From the NCBI GenBank assembly GCA_025057335.1, contig JANWXG010000007.1, forward strand, positions 1 through 24,452: DNA of 24,452 bases. Direction: 5' to 3'. Positions 7,303-15,674 of this stretch are shown here, piece after piece. The translations under genes were made by a program, and so were the position numbers. Position 1 is the stretch's first letter, and each line of letters begins with the position of its first letter. The notes below the pieces were generated by a model. That model was given only the letters and a program-made list of their open reading frames with translations. It was not told the DNA's origin and made no database searches. Source of the stretch: a bacterium. GTDB lineage: Bacteria; Armatimonadota; HRBIN16.

Positions 7303-7707
7303 TTACTTGGGCATAATAACTGCGTCGATGACGTGGATCACGCCGTTATCCGCCTCAATGTCGGTCTGAAGAATATTGGCGTTGTCCACCATCACGCTAC
7401 CACCTTCGGCGCGAATCGTGATGCTCTGCCCCTGCACGGTCTGCAGCTGCGTGCTGTTCACGACGTCCGCCGCCATCAGCTTGCCGGGCACGACATGGTA
7501 GGTCAGGATGGCGGTCAGCTTCTCCCTGTCCGCCAGCACCGCCTGCAGCGTCTCTGCGGGGATCTTGGCAAACGCCTCATCCGTCGGCGCGAAAACGGTG
7601 AAAGGTCCTGGTCCGCTCAGCGTCTCCACTAGACCAGCAGCCTGCACCGCCTGTACGAGCGTCTTGAAGCTACCTGCGTTCACTGCGATGTCTACAATCG
7701 TCGGCAT
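7303..7707 (-). CDS. Fasciclin (FAS1) domain protein
   Basis: The 134-aa product is a single FAS1 domain. It contains GPFTVFAPTDEAF (34-46), ILTYHVVPGKLMAADV in the middle and a closing GVIHVIDAVIMP. FAS1 domains mediate adhesion or ligand binding, usually outside the cell. The start is ATG 7707 behind GGGAGGAG with seven bases of spacing. The frame extends to 7806, but that extension crosses the promoter and operator and has no signal-like sequence. As called, there is no signal peptide, so either export is non-classical or the protein is cytoplasmic. It is monocistronic, with its own terminator and a Crp/Fnr-type operator about 88 bases upstream of the start codon. Confidence 0.93.
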   Translation of the reverse strand: MPTIVDIAVNAGSFKTLVQAVQAAGLVETLSGPGPFTVFAPTDEAFAKIPAETLQAVLADREKLTAILTYHVVPGKLMAADVVNSTQLQTVQGQSITIRAEGGSVMVDNANILQTDIEADNGVIHVIDAVIMPK

Positions 7708-7759
7708 TCTTTTCTCCTCCCGCTTTTCCAGAGTTGCTCCTGGTGTGTTTACGTCAAAG

Positions 7760-7803
7760 AGTATGACATCCTGCGGGAGGCGTCTTCCGTGATGTATATC
7801 ACA
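7760..7803 (-). promoter_or_regulatory. Crp/Fnr-type operator and class II-like promoter of the fasciclin gene
   Basis: On the minus strand the site reads TGTGA-TATACA-TCACG (7803-7788), nine of ten positions of the Crp consensus TGTGA-N6-TCACA; it is equally nTGAT-N4-ATCAn, the Fnr form. A -10-like CATACT lies at 7765-7760. The operator centre is about 42 bases before the inferred start point, the place class II activators bind and replace the -35 element. No -35 hexamer is visible, and AT-rich DNA lies further upstream. The regulator encoded at 6541-7230 is the natural candidate. Confidence 0.7.
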
Positions 7804-7905
7804 CAAGAGAAAAATTGTTTAAAAGATTATTAAGCGGGGGCTTTCCTGCGCAAAGGTGTTCCTCTGGCGGAGCGCAGCAGAAAATCTCAGAGAGACTTCA
7901 CTGGG

Positions 7906-10900
7906 CTACTCCCCACGCATCCAGTCTATCTCCACCACCGTGCCCGAGGCGGAGCCGGGGTCTAATCGGATAGCCGTAATCCTCTCCCCGCGCCAGAGGG
8001 GATGTTCACCGACAGGGATGACTACTTCGTGCCACTCGCCATCCAGGGGGAGCTGGAACCGAAGCACTTTGTTCTCGTCGAATCCCGTCAAGCGGGCGGT
8101 TGTCCAGTAGAACTGCGCCTCTCCGTTGCCCCTGCCGCGCAGGCGCAGGCGGATGCGCCCAATGGCGTCGCCCTCCAGCTGACAGCGATGGCGTATCATG
8201 TAGGGGTCACCGCCTGTCGCGCGCACTACCAGCACGCCATCCCGTACCTCCAGCGGTTGCAGGTCGTTCGCCGCGCTCCAGCCCTCGTCGTCCTCGTCGA
8301 ACTCGAAGCGCAGGCGAGTGACCGGACGTGGGAAGGGGGGTACCTGCGTCCTCTGCACGCCACGCACCACGACCGTTCCCGCCACATCAGGGGGTAGCCA
8401 CACCACCAGAGCGCGATGGAGGGGCGAATATTTCCAGCAGCTGCTCTGGCGCGCTTCGGGTGTCAGGCGTTGCACCTCTGGCAGTGGCTGTCCGTTCAAA
8501 AGGACCTCTTGCGGGCGCGAGACGCCGCTGACGAGCAGGTTGCCCCCTTCGCCCGGCGGATGGCACAGCGTGATGCGGAGGGTCTCGCCTTCCTCGCTCG
8601 CCTGTATCTGCACCGCCCGGCTGCTGAGGCGCACTCCATTGGGCAGGCGCAGGGTTCTCGGCTCCTCCTCGTGTCCGAGGAAGTGGTACACGTTCTTCAG
8701 GATGAGACGCGGGGCGAAGTCCCATGCCGCGCGCACGTCGGTCACTGTGTGGTAGCTATCGGGCCAGAGGGCGAGGTTTTCGCCTGAGGTGGACTGCTGG
8801 TACATCGCGCTGCGCGTGATGCCCAGAGCAATCTGCCTCCACAGCGGCGGGGCGCCCCTGTCTGCCTCGCATAGCTTGAGCAGGGCGTAGGCGTAGCGCA
8901 AGCCGTTCCACTGTACGATGTGCCCGAACCAGCTCCATGAATACCACGTGGAGCCGAAGACGGGGATGGAGCCGTAGCGCATCCAGGGCTTGCCTGGCGC
9001 GTTCCACATGTAGATAAAAGGCAGCCCCGCCCGTGCCCATCGGCGCGCCTCCGCCAGCCAGCGCGGGGCGCCGCTGTACCAGTAGCCTTCGATGTAGGCG
9101 TCAACGGCGTCTGCCGCAGCGAGGATGTCGGGCGTGTGGAAGGGAACCTCCCACACCTGCGCAGCACGCGGCACAGTGAAACGGCGCATCAGCTCCAGCG
9201 TCTTCGCCCCCGCGCGGTACGCCTCCTCACTGCCTGAGATTCGGGCGTAGCGCAGCACCTCGTAGGCGTTGCGGGCGCAAGTGCCCACCTCCACCGCGTC
9301 AGGCGGTCCAATCAGGTGATAGTCCATGCCCTGGAACACGCCCTGGTCACGGCGGTCGGCGTCGAAGCCCCACGAGCCGTCAGCTCCCTGCGTCTGGATT
9401 AGCTCCAGAGCACGCGAGCGCAGGAAGCTCAGGCTCCCCTCCGCGTCGCCGTGTTCGAACTGCATGTCCTCCGCCTGCGGGACGCCCACCGCGCTCACGC
9501 GCGGGCGGGTCTTCTCCACCAACGCACGCCACTCCGACGCTTCAGGGTGGTCGGGCAACAGGGTCAACGCCTTCAGCAGGTCATACAGGAAGTCGAGGCG
9601 AAAGGCAGGCTTGCGCCAGATGGCGGGACCACCCAGAAACGGTAGCCAGCCCTCCTCGTCCGACAGCCAGAGCGAGCGAGTGTATCCCTTCATGCTCCAC
9701 GCCAGTTGGGCAAGGTCGCTTCCCTGCGGGGCGGGCAGAGGCGGGTCGGGCTGGAAGTGTTTCAGCCAGGCATCCACGACGCTGAGAGCGTCCTTTCCCT
9801 GCGGGTTCACGTACACGAGCGCGCTCAGGCGCAGGTAGTTGTCGGGCGTAACGCGGAACGGCTTCTCCGCCGTGAGCCGGTTCTCTCCCAAGCCTGCAGG
9901 CACGTTGGGCGCGATGAGACCTATCCGATGGGCAGCAGTTCCCTTCAACCGGTCGGGCACGGCGAACACAGGCTGAGGCATCTGTTGCCCCCGGCTCCAC
10001 TGGTCGTACACGTTCCACAGCAGTCCCACCACCGCCGCAGGCGTCTTCACGCCCATCGCAGGGATGGTTACCTTATGGGGGTGGGGCACAAATCGGATTC
10101 GGTCGGGATGGTCTCTGGCGATATCGAGGTCGTTACTGCTCACTTCCTCGGCGATGAGCCACTCCAGACCAGGCAGGAGCGCCTCCGTCTTCGCCTCGGC
10201 AGTGCTGCCGTCGCCCACCAGCAGCATCGGTCCCTCGAACGCCAATACGTCGCATGCCCGGTCGGGCACGCAAGCGTACTCCATTCGGAGCGTATGCTGG
10301 TCTACAGGCTGGATGTTGAGCGTGAACGTCCACCGCGCGCCTGCACGGTCGCGCGCGGCGCCAGAGAGCATCCAGGGGGAATGCTGGTCACGGCGGATGG
10401 GGCTACCGTATCGTGGCAGCAGCCGCTGCGTGGAGCCGTCGGGCAACCGCACGACTACACTGCCCAGGTGCGGCATTCGCGCCATGACACGCCCGCTCGC
10501 ACGCAGTTCACCGATGATGCGGTCGCTGCCTCTTCGCAGCCAGAACGCGCCCACTATGGGCTGCGCTGGTCGTCTCAGGGCGTCGGTGACCAACAGGGTG
10601 CTACGCGCCTCCTGCGCAGGCGTCTCTGGGGCGCGCAGAGTGCAGACCGCTCGCCATTCACCCGCCTGCGCGCCCGCACGTATCCGCCACCGCACGACAG
10701 CCTTGCCCTCAGGGGGGATGGACGGCGCCCTCTGCGCACTAGAGGTGAGCAGCTTAAGCGGAGCCTTGCGGTCTTCCAGAGCGCAACGCAGCTCCACGCC
10801 GTCGGCGATAGCGTCACCACGATTGCGCACGGTCGCCACCACTTCCGCTATGCCCCCAGGCGCTACCATCGCGGGGCGCACCAGCACGCTCTCCAGCTCC

Positions 10901-11775
10901 ACGCGGGGCTCGAGGCGATACGAATCCTCCACTGCTTGCTCTCCATCCGTAGCCGACAGGCGCAGCGCAGAGGGTTGGAGTGTGCCCTGCACGCGCCAGC
11001 GGTAAGTGACTCCCTCACCAGGGGCGAGGGAGCGCGGCGAGGGCAGGCGCAGAGGCTGCACGCTCCATCCTGCAGGGGCGCGCACTGTTGCTTGCACTGC
11101 GTCCGATGGGCTGTCGCCCGTGTTGGTGATGGCGAAGGTGAACATGCCTCCTCTGTCGGGCGCGGAGCGGTCGGGGTAAAAGTGCATCTTCTCGAACTGT
11201 AGCACCGCGCCGACGCGCTCCACATACTGTATGTCGTCCACAATCAGCACGGCGGCGCCGTCCGTGAGCCGTACGCCCACGTGCACCCACTTCACCTTCG
11301 GGTTGTCTGTGAAATCGTAGGGTAGCTTGCCCTGGTGCCACTTGCCGTCGCCTGCGTGCCTCAGAGGGATACGGTAAACCGCGCGGGGGGAGCCAGTGTC
11401 CTCAAAGGGGCGTGCGCTCATAGGGATAACCTGCACGCTCACCGAGGCGTTCGGCGCGGCGGAGAGCAGCTTGTACCAGAACACGATGCCCCCCTTGCAC
11501 TCGGCGAGCATCATGCCCTGCTGACCGCTGTCGGGACGCCAGGCACGGTTCAAGCCGATTTCGGGCGGTACGTTGCGCCCAACCCTCCGCTCGAGGCGCA
11601 GCGCGTATCTGCCCGTGTGGGCGTCGGTAGTGATTGTCACAGTATTCCCGAGGAGCTCCCAGTCGACGGGTCTGCCCTCTGCGTCCAGCACCTCGAAGCC
11701 GCCGTTGGTTACGGGGTTTTGCGCCCCGCAGGTCAGACAAGCTGCCAGCAGCAGAAAAACTAGTGCCCAGTGCAT
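7906..11775 (-). CDS. Large secreted multidomain protein: beta-sandwich modules plus alpha-toroid, probable carbohydrate-active
   Basis: This 1289-aa protein begins with a short hydrophobic leader MHWALVFLLLAACLTCGAQ. It holds either a lipobox (LAAC, C13) or a signal-peptidase I site after GA18; basic residues are lacking. Residues 20-185 resemble a CBM4/9-like module (NPVTNGGFEVLDAEG, then DDIQYVERVG). Residues 195-275 and 295-395 look like NEW3/CARDB-type Ig folds (FTFAITNTGDSPSDAV; EVVATVRNRGDAIADGV). Residues 400-660 are mainly beta. Residues 690-1035 are helical and rich in Trp/Tyr (DGSWGFD, GTCARNAYEVLRYAR, YIEGYWYSGAPRWLAEA), like an (alpha/alpha)6 toroid of glycosidases or lyases. Residues 1150-1289 form a jelly-roll like the N-terminal module (VVEIDWMRG end). 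I cannot assign a GH/PL family or catalytic acids. The ATG has GAGAGGT about seven bases upstream. Confidence 0.8.
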   Translation of the reverse strand: MHWALVFLLLAACLTCGAQNPVTNGGFEVLDAEGRPVDWELLGNTVTITTDAHTGRYALRLERRVGRNVPPEIGLNRAWRPDSGQQGMMLAECKGGIVFWYKLLSAAPNASVSVQVIPMSARPFEDTGSPRAVYRIPLRHAGDGKWHQGKLPYDFTDNPKVKWVHVGVRLTDGAAVLIVDDIQYVERVGAVLQFEKMHFYPDRSAPDRGGMFTFAITNTGDSPSDAVQATVRAPAGWSVQPLRLPSPRSLAPGEGVTYRWRVQGTLQPSALRLSATDGEQAVEDSYRLEPRVELESVLVRPAMVAPGGIAEVVATVRNRGDAIADGVELRCALEDRKAPLKLLTSSAQRAPSIPPEGKAVVRWRIRAGAQAGEWRAVCTLRAPETPAQEARSTLLVTDALRRPAQPIVGAFWLRRGSDRIIGELRASGRVMARMPHLGSVVVRLPDGSTQRLLPRYGSPIRRDQHSPWMLSGAARDRAGARWTFTLNIQPVDQHTLRMEYACVPDRACDVLAFEGPMLLVGDGSTAEAKTEALLPGLEWLIAEEVSSNDLDIARDHPDRIRFVPHPHKVTIPAMGVKTPAAVVGLLWNVYDQWSRGQQMPQPVFAVPDRLKGTAAHRIGLIAPNVPAGLGENRLTAEKPFRVTPDNYLRLSALVYVNPQGKDALSVVDAWLKHFQPDPPLPAPQGSDLAQLAWSMKGYTRSLWLSDEEGWLPFLGGPAIWRKPAFRLDFLYDLLKALTLLPDHPEASEWRALVEKTRPRVSAVGVPQAEDMQFEHGDAEGSLSFLRSRALELIQTQGADGSWGFDADRRDQGVFQGMDYHLIGPPDAVEVGTCARNAYEVLRYARISGSEEAYRAGAKTLELMRRFTVPRAAQVWEVPFHTPDILAAADAVDAYIEGYWYSGAPRWLAEARRWARAGLPFIYMWNAPGKPWMRYGSIPVFGSTWYSWSWFGHIVQWNGLRYAYALLKLCEADRGAPPLWRQIALGITRSAMYQQSTSGENLALWPDSYHTVTDVRAAWDFAPRLILKNVYHFLGHEEEPRTLRLPNGVRLSSRAVQIQASEEGETLRITLCHPPGEGGNLLVSGVSRPQEVLLNGQPLPEVQRLTPEARQSSCWKYSPLHRALVVWLPPDVAGTVVVRGVQRTQVPPFPRPVTRLRFEFDEDDEGWSAANDLQPLEVRDGVLVVRATGGDPYMIRHRCQLEGDAIGRIRLRLRGRGNGEAQFYWTTARLTGFDENKVLRFQLPLDGEWHEVVIPVGEHPLWRGERITAIRLDPGSASGTVVEIDWMRGE

Positions 11776-11831
11776 ATGATTACCTCTCGCCAGAAGGCAA
11801 TCTCGGAAAACAGGTTCTGGACTGCGTGGCG

Positions 11832-11881
11832 GGTTCCTGCATACGCAGGCAACCTGTCGCGTGCCCGTCGTGTGCTATAAT
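11832..11881 (+). promoter_or_regulatory. Extended -10 promoter of pabB-pabC with an upstream inverted repeat
   Basis: TGCTATAAT at 11873-11881 is a perfect TATAAT with the TGn extension, which compensates for the absence of a good -35. Just upstream, GGTT-CCTGC (11832-11840) pairs with GCAGG-c-AACC (11845-11854) around ATAC, with a single bulged C. It overlaps the edge of the -35 region and could be an operator. The leader to the ATG at 11937 would be about 48 bases. Confidence 0.65.
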
Positions 11882-11936
11882 CAGATGGCTGCCTTCAGCG
11901 GGCGCATCGGTTCATCAGCGGAGGAGAGCGAACGGG

Positions 11937-13460
11937 ATGGGGGATTGCTGGGAGCCATTGGCGACGCAGGGGGGTGCACAGGTTCTGCAGGTCGCGCTCC
12001 CTGTGCCAGCGGAGTCGTCGTTACAGGAGATATACCTGCGTTTGCCGCTGCAACAGCCGGGCGTGGTCCTCCTGGACAGCGCGGGGGCGCCCTCTCCAGC
12101 GGGCGGAGTGACGCTAGCGCAATACAGTTTTGTCGCGCAAGAGCCGTTCGGCGTGCTGGAGGGCACGGCCGATGGCGCCTGGTGGCACTGCTCGGAGGAG
12201 GGAAGCCAGTTCCTCTCGGGCGACCCTCTGCAACTGCTCCAGCGATTTCTGAACCGTTACTCTCTACCTGTGCACAGTGACCATACGCCGCTGCCAGCAG
12301 GCGCTATCGGCTTCTTGAACTACGGTCTCAAAGCGCTGATAGAACCCTGTCCGAACCGCCTGCCCGCTCCGAACAGGTTGCCGCTGTACTGGTTCGGCTT
12401 CTACGACGCAGTAGCGACCATCCACTGGCAACGCCGACAGGTTGTGCTGACCTCTACGGGCTTCCCCGCTACGGGCGCTGTCCGCATACGGCGCGCGGAG
12501 GAGCGCCTCGCGAGCCTCCTCGCTCAGTGGCAGAGCATCTTGAACCCGTCGGCTCCCGTCTCGGCGCCCCCCTTCCGCTGCGGCGCGTTGCAGACCTGCT
12601 GGAGCCGTCAGGAGTATCTGCGCGCTCTGTATCGCATCCAGGACTACATCGCGGCAGGGGACGTATACCAGGTCAACCTGGCGCAGATGTTTCAGGCGAA
12701 CTGCGAGGGCGCTCCTGCCGGGCTGTTCCTGCGGGCGCGCGCCATCAGCCCCGTGCCGTTCGGAGCCTACCTACATGTAGGCGACTTCACGGTCATCAGC
12801 CTGTCGCCAGAGCGTTTCCTGCACGTCTGTCCCATCACGCGCCGAGTACACACGCGCCCAATTAAGGGCACTCGCCCACGTGGAAAGAGCCCACACGACG
12901 ACGCGCGATACGCCCGCGAGTTGCTACAGAGCGCTAAAGACCGCGCGGAGCACGTGATGATTGTGGACTTGGAGCGTAACGACCTGGGACGTGTGGCGCA
13001 GGTAGGCACTGTGCGGGTCACGGAGCTGATGACGCTGGAAGGCTTCGCGCAGGTGTACCATCTGACCAGCACGGTGGAGGCGGTGCTGCGCCCGGAGGTG
13101 GACGTTGCAACGCTGCTGCGGGCAACCTTCCCCGGCGGCAGCATCACGGGGGCGCCCAAGGTGCGCGCTATGCAGGTCATCGAAGAGGTGGAACCCGTCG
13201 CTCGCGAGGTGTATACAGGCTCGATAGGCTATTTCAGCTTCACCGGAGGGGTAGACCTGAACATCGCTATCCGCACTGCCGTTGTGCGCGACGGCAGGTT
13301 GACCTTCTACGCAGGAGGGGGCATCGTCGCCGACTCGGACGGGCAGCAAGAGTATGAAGAAACGCTAGTCAAGGCGGAAGGATGGTTTCAGGCGATACGC
13401 GCGCCGCAGGAGGGAGAACATGAGCAGGTGGGCGTGGTGCAACGGTCGCTTGTGCGCTGA
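11937..13460 (+). CDS. pabB: Aminodeoxychorismate synthase component I
   Basis: The 507-aa chorismate-binding enzyme has an N-terminal domain (1-215) and a catalytic domain (220-490). PIKGTRPRGK at 308-317 carries K310, the lysine typical of PabB; anthranilate synthase TrpE has Ala there. Further conserved parts are HVMIVDLERNDLGRV (339-353), LRATFPGGSITGAPKVRAM (394-412) and YAGGGIVADSDGQQEYEET (458-476). With the glutaminase PabA it converts chorismate to 4-amino-4-deoxychorismate, the first step to p-aminobenzoate and folate; pabA is not in this window. The frame is open to 11634, but ATG 11937 lies after GGAGGAG and downstream of the extended -10 promoter. The last 14 codons overlap the start of pabC by 41 bp, so the pair is one operon. 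Confidence 0.92.
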   Translation: MGDCWEPLATQGGAQVLQVALPVPAESSLQEIYLRLPLQQPGVVLLDSAGAPSPAGGVTLAQYSFVAQEPFGVLEGTADGAWWHCSEEGSQFLSGDPLQLLQRFLNRYSLPVHSDHTPLPAGAIGFLNYGLKALIEPCPNRLPAPNRLPLYWFGFYDAVATIHWQRRQVVLTSTGFPATGAVRIRRAEERLASLLAQWQSILNPSAPVSAPPFRCGALQTCWSRQEYLRALYRIQDYIAAGDVYQVNLAQMFQANCEGAPAGLFLRARAISPVPFGAYLHVGDFTVISLSPERFLHVCPITRRVHTRPIKGTRPRGKSPHDDARYARELLQSAKDRAEHVMIVDLERNDLGRVAQVGTVRVTELMTLEGFAQVYHLTSTVEAVLRPEVDVATLLRATFPGGSITGAPKVRAMQVIEEVEPVAREVYTGSIGYFSFTGGVDLNIAIRTAVVRDGRLTFYAGGGIVADSDGQQEYEETLVKAEGWFQAIRAPQEGEHEQVGVVQRSLVR

Positions 13461-14277
13461 GGGCGAGCTGTATGTGCCCGTACGCGACGGGGCAGTGCTG
13501 TATGGCGCTTCGCTGTTCGAGACCTTGCGCTGTTACAACGGACATCCGTTCCGCCTGGAGCAACATCTGCAGCGCCTGCGTCGCTGGCTGGAGCGACTGC
13601 GGCTGTTCAGGCATGCCCGTGAAGAGGTAGAACTGCGCACGCCTGTCATTCGTCAGGCTATCGCGAGCGTGCTGGAGGCGAACGGCTGGCTACAGGGGGA
13701 TGTGCGGGTGCGCCTCACGGTGACCGCAGGTTCGGAGAAGGGAACGCCTCTCTGCTTTCTGCTGGCGGAGCGCATCCCCCCAGAGCAGGTAGCACAGTGG
13801 CGCTCGGGCGTGACGGCGGCGCTGTTGCCCGACCCGCGCTCTGTCCAGGGAGAGCAACCCAAGTGGGGCAACTACGCCTGGCATCTGGAGGCGCAACAGC
13901 TGGCGCGGGAGCAGGGGGCGGACGAGGCGATATGGTTCAACGGGAGAGGTTACCTAACCGAAGGCGCGCTCAGCAACGTCTTCGTGTGGCATGAAGAGTG
14001 TCTGCTCACTCCGCCGGTGGAGGAGGGCATCTTGGCAGGCGTTGCGCGGCAGGTGGTGCTGGAGATAGCCCCGCAGATGGGCATCGAGTGCCGCGAGGAA
14101 CCCATCCCGATAGACCTGTTGCCCCACGTACAGGCGATATTCCTGACCAACTCGGTGCGTGAGGTGGTACCCGTGACTCGCCTGGGGCAGAGGCACTTCC
14201 GCACGCATCCCGTCGTCACGAGCTTGCAGGAGGCGTATCGCCAGCAGGTGCAACGGGAAGTGGAGGCGAGTCAGTAG
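13420..14277 (+). CDS. pabC: Class IV aminotransferase-fold PLP enzyme, probable aminodeoxychorismate lyase
   Basis: The 285-aa product is a fold-type IV PLP enzyme. Motifs include GAVLYGASLFETLRCYNG (24-41), the PLP lysine K148 in PKWGNYAWHLEAQQLAREQGADEAIW, and E181 in LTEGALSNVF (179-188). The C-terminal part has EEGILAGVARQ and IFLTNSVREVVPV. The family includes aminodeoxychorismate lyase, branched-chain aminotransferase and D-amino-acid transaminase. Sequence alone does not separate these reliably. The 41-bp overlap with pabB makes PabC, which releases pyruvate to give p-aminobenzoate, by far the most likely role. The ATG has AGGAGGGAG upstream, inside the pabB frame, suggesting translational coupling. 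Confidence 0.87.
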   Translation: MSRWAWCNGRLCAEGELYVPVRDGAVLYGASLFETLRCYNGHPFRLEQHLQRLRRWLERLRLFRHAREEVELRTPVIRQAIASVLEANGWLQGDVRVRLTVTAGSEKGTPLCFLLAERIPPEQVAQWRSGVTAALLPDPRSVQGEQPKWGNYAWHLEAQQLAREQGADEAIWFNGRGYLTEGALSNVFVWHEECLLTPPVEEGILAGVARQVVLEIAPQMGIECREEPIPIDLLPHVQAIFLTNSVREVVPVTRLGQRHFRTHPVVTSLQEAYRQQVQREVEASQ

Positions 14278-14360
14278 CCTGCATCTCCTCGCGGGCAGGA
14301 ACTACTTCCCAGATTGCGAACTGAAGAAGATGCTACTTCGGTTGGGATGGAGGGGGAACA

Positions 14361-15350
14361 ATGCTTCGTCGGCAGTACATGCTCGCTTTAGTGGCGCTGT
14401 GTATAGTGTTCTTCTCCGCCTGTGCGAAGCGCGAGGCGCCCTCTGGGGGCGCTACAGCTCCATCGTCTGGGGCGCTGCGTATCGCGGTGGTGCCCAAGGG
14501 CACAGCGCATTCGTTCTGGCTGACGGTGAAGGCAGGCGCGGAGCAGGCGGGACGCGAAGAGGGCGTGCAAATCCTGTGGAAAGGTCCCGCTGAAGAGACG
14601 GACGTGGAGGGACAGCAACGCATCCTCGAGGACTTCATCAACCAGAAGGTAGACGCGATTGTGATGGCGGCGTGCGATGCGGACGGCATGGTGCCCATCG
14701 TCAAGCAGGCGATGGCGGCAGGCATTCCTGTTATCACTATCGATTCCGGCGTCAACTCCGACGACCCGCTCAGCTTCGTCGCCACGGATAACGTCGCGGC
14801 AGCGGCGAAGGCAGCGGAGGTGCTGTGTGAACTAGTGGGCGGCAAGGGCAAGGTGGGCATGATCCCCTTCATCAAAGGCGCCGCCTCCTCCGAGCAGCGC
14901 GAGCAGGGCTTCCGCGAGGGGCTAAAGCGGTGCTCTGGAGTGACGCTTGGACCCGTGCTGTATTCGCAGAGCCAGGTGGAACGCGCTATGCAGGTTACGG
15001 AGGATATGCTCACTGCTAACCCCGACCTGGTGGGCATCTTCGCTGCGAACGAGCCGGGCGCCGTGGGCGCGGCAACCGTGCTGGAGCAGCGCGGTCTGGC
15101 GGGCAAAGTGAAGCTGGTGGCGTTCGACGCCGCGCAGCCCGAGATAGATGCGCTCCGGCGGGGCACTATCCAGGCGCTGATTGTGCAAAACCCCTTCAAA
15201 ATGGGCTACGAGGGCGTGAAGCTGGCGGTACGGGCGGTGCGAGGCGACCGCGCGAGCATCCCCAAGCGGGTGGACACAGGCGTCACGGTGGTCACCCAGG
15301 AGAACCTCGACAGCCCAGAAGTGCAGGAGCTGCTGAAGGAGAGAAAGTAG
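14361..15350 (+). CDS. Sugar ABC transporter substrate-binding lipoprotein (RbsB-like)
   Basis: The 329-aa product has a lipoprotein signal with basic MLRRQ, a hydrophobic core and cleavage before C21 (FSAC), then a low-complexity Ser/Gly/Ala linker. The rest is a periplasmic-binding-protein type I fold of the RbsB/LacI class: RIAVVPKGTAHSFWLTVKAGAEQA, VDAIVMAACDADGMVPIVKQA, IPVITIDSGV, FVATDNVAAAAKAAEVL, VGIFAANEPGAVGAATVL and KLVAFDAAQPEIDALRRG. It probably binds a monosaccharide or similar ligand. AGGGGG lies six bases before the ATG. No permease or ATPase gene adjoins it, so it is an orphan here. It lies 83 bp after pabC and may share the transcript or have its own weak promoter. Confidence 0.92.
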   Translation: MLRRQYMLALVALCIVFFSACAKREAPSGGATAPSSGALRIAVVPKGTAHSFWLTVKAGAEQAGREEGVQILWKGPAEETDVEGQQRILEDFINQKVDAIVMAACDADGMVPIVKQAMAAGIPVITIDSGVNSDDPLSFVATDNVAAAAKAAEVLCELVGGKGKVGMIPFIKGAASSEQREQGFREGLKRCSGVTLGPVLYSQSQVERAMQVTEDMLTANPDLVGIFAANEPGAVGAATVLEQRGLAGKVKLVAFDAAQPEIDALRRGTIQALIVQNPFKMGYEGVKLAVRAVRGDRASIPKRVDTGVTVVTQENLDSPEVQELLKERK

Positions 15351-15381
15351 CAGGGGAGTGCGGTTTCCTCTGAGAGTACCT

Positions 15382-15408
15382 GAGATTCTTCGCTCCGCTC
15401 AGAATGAC
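15382..15408 (-). repeat. Dispersed 27-bp repeat, copy 1
   Basis: Starts GAGATTCTTCGCTCCG and ends CAGAATGAC. It is identical over 27 bases to 15642-15668 and is the reverse complement of a diverged form at 15559-15586 and 15598-15625. Short interspersed sequence of this type is known scattered in intergenic regions of several phyla. Confidence 0.8.
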
Positions 15409-15458
15409 AATGCGCTAGAGGGCGAGGCTCCTGCCGAGCCGTTGCGACGGGAGAGGAG

Positions 15459-15474
15459 GCGCACTAACGTGCGC
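15459..15474. repeat. Small palindrome in the repeat cluster
   Basis: GCGCAC (15459-15464) and GTGCGC (15469-15474) form a 6-bp stem with a TAAC loop. It follows directly after the 13-base segment at 15444-15456 that is shared with the hairpin at 5232-5262. Confidence 0.55.
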
Positions 15475-15558
15475 TACTACGAACAGGAGGGGCTTGTAGT
15501 GAAGCACGTGAGGGCTCCCTGTGTGTGAGGAGAGGCTTCTGCTGTGCCGTTTCCCTCT

Positions 15559-15668
15559 GTCATGCTGAGCGTCAGCGAAGCATCTCGTCTTCTGCTCGTC
15601 ATGCTGAGCACGGGCGAAGCATCTCCATCAGTTGGCAGAGCGAGATTCTTCGCTCCGCTCAGAATGAC
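15559..15668. repeat. Cluster of three copies of the dispersed repeat, two inverted
   Basis: Two plus-strand copies beginning GTCATGCTGAGC and ending GCGAAGCATCTC lie at 15559-15586 and 15598-15625. A minus-strand copy identical to copy 1 is at 15642-15668. The mixed orientation lets the transcript fold into long imperfect hairpins. Any reading frame through this stretch is repeat-derived. Confidence 0.8.
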
Positions 15669-15674
15669 CAGTAC

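Noticed and set aside
10064..11005. Long plus-strand reading frames opposite the 1289-aa gene
   Set aside because: Low-complexity Ser/Arg-rich shadows of GC-rich coding DNA, with no motif or good ribosome site.
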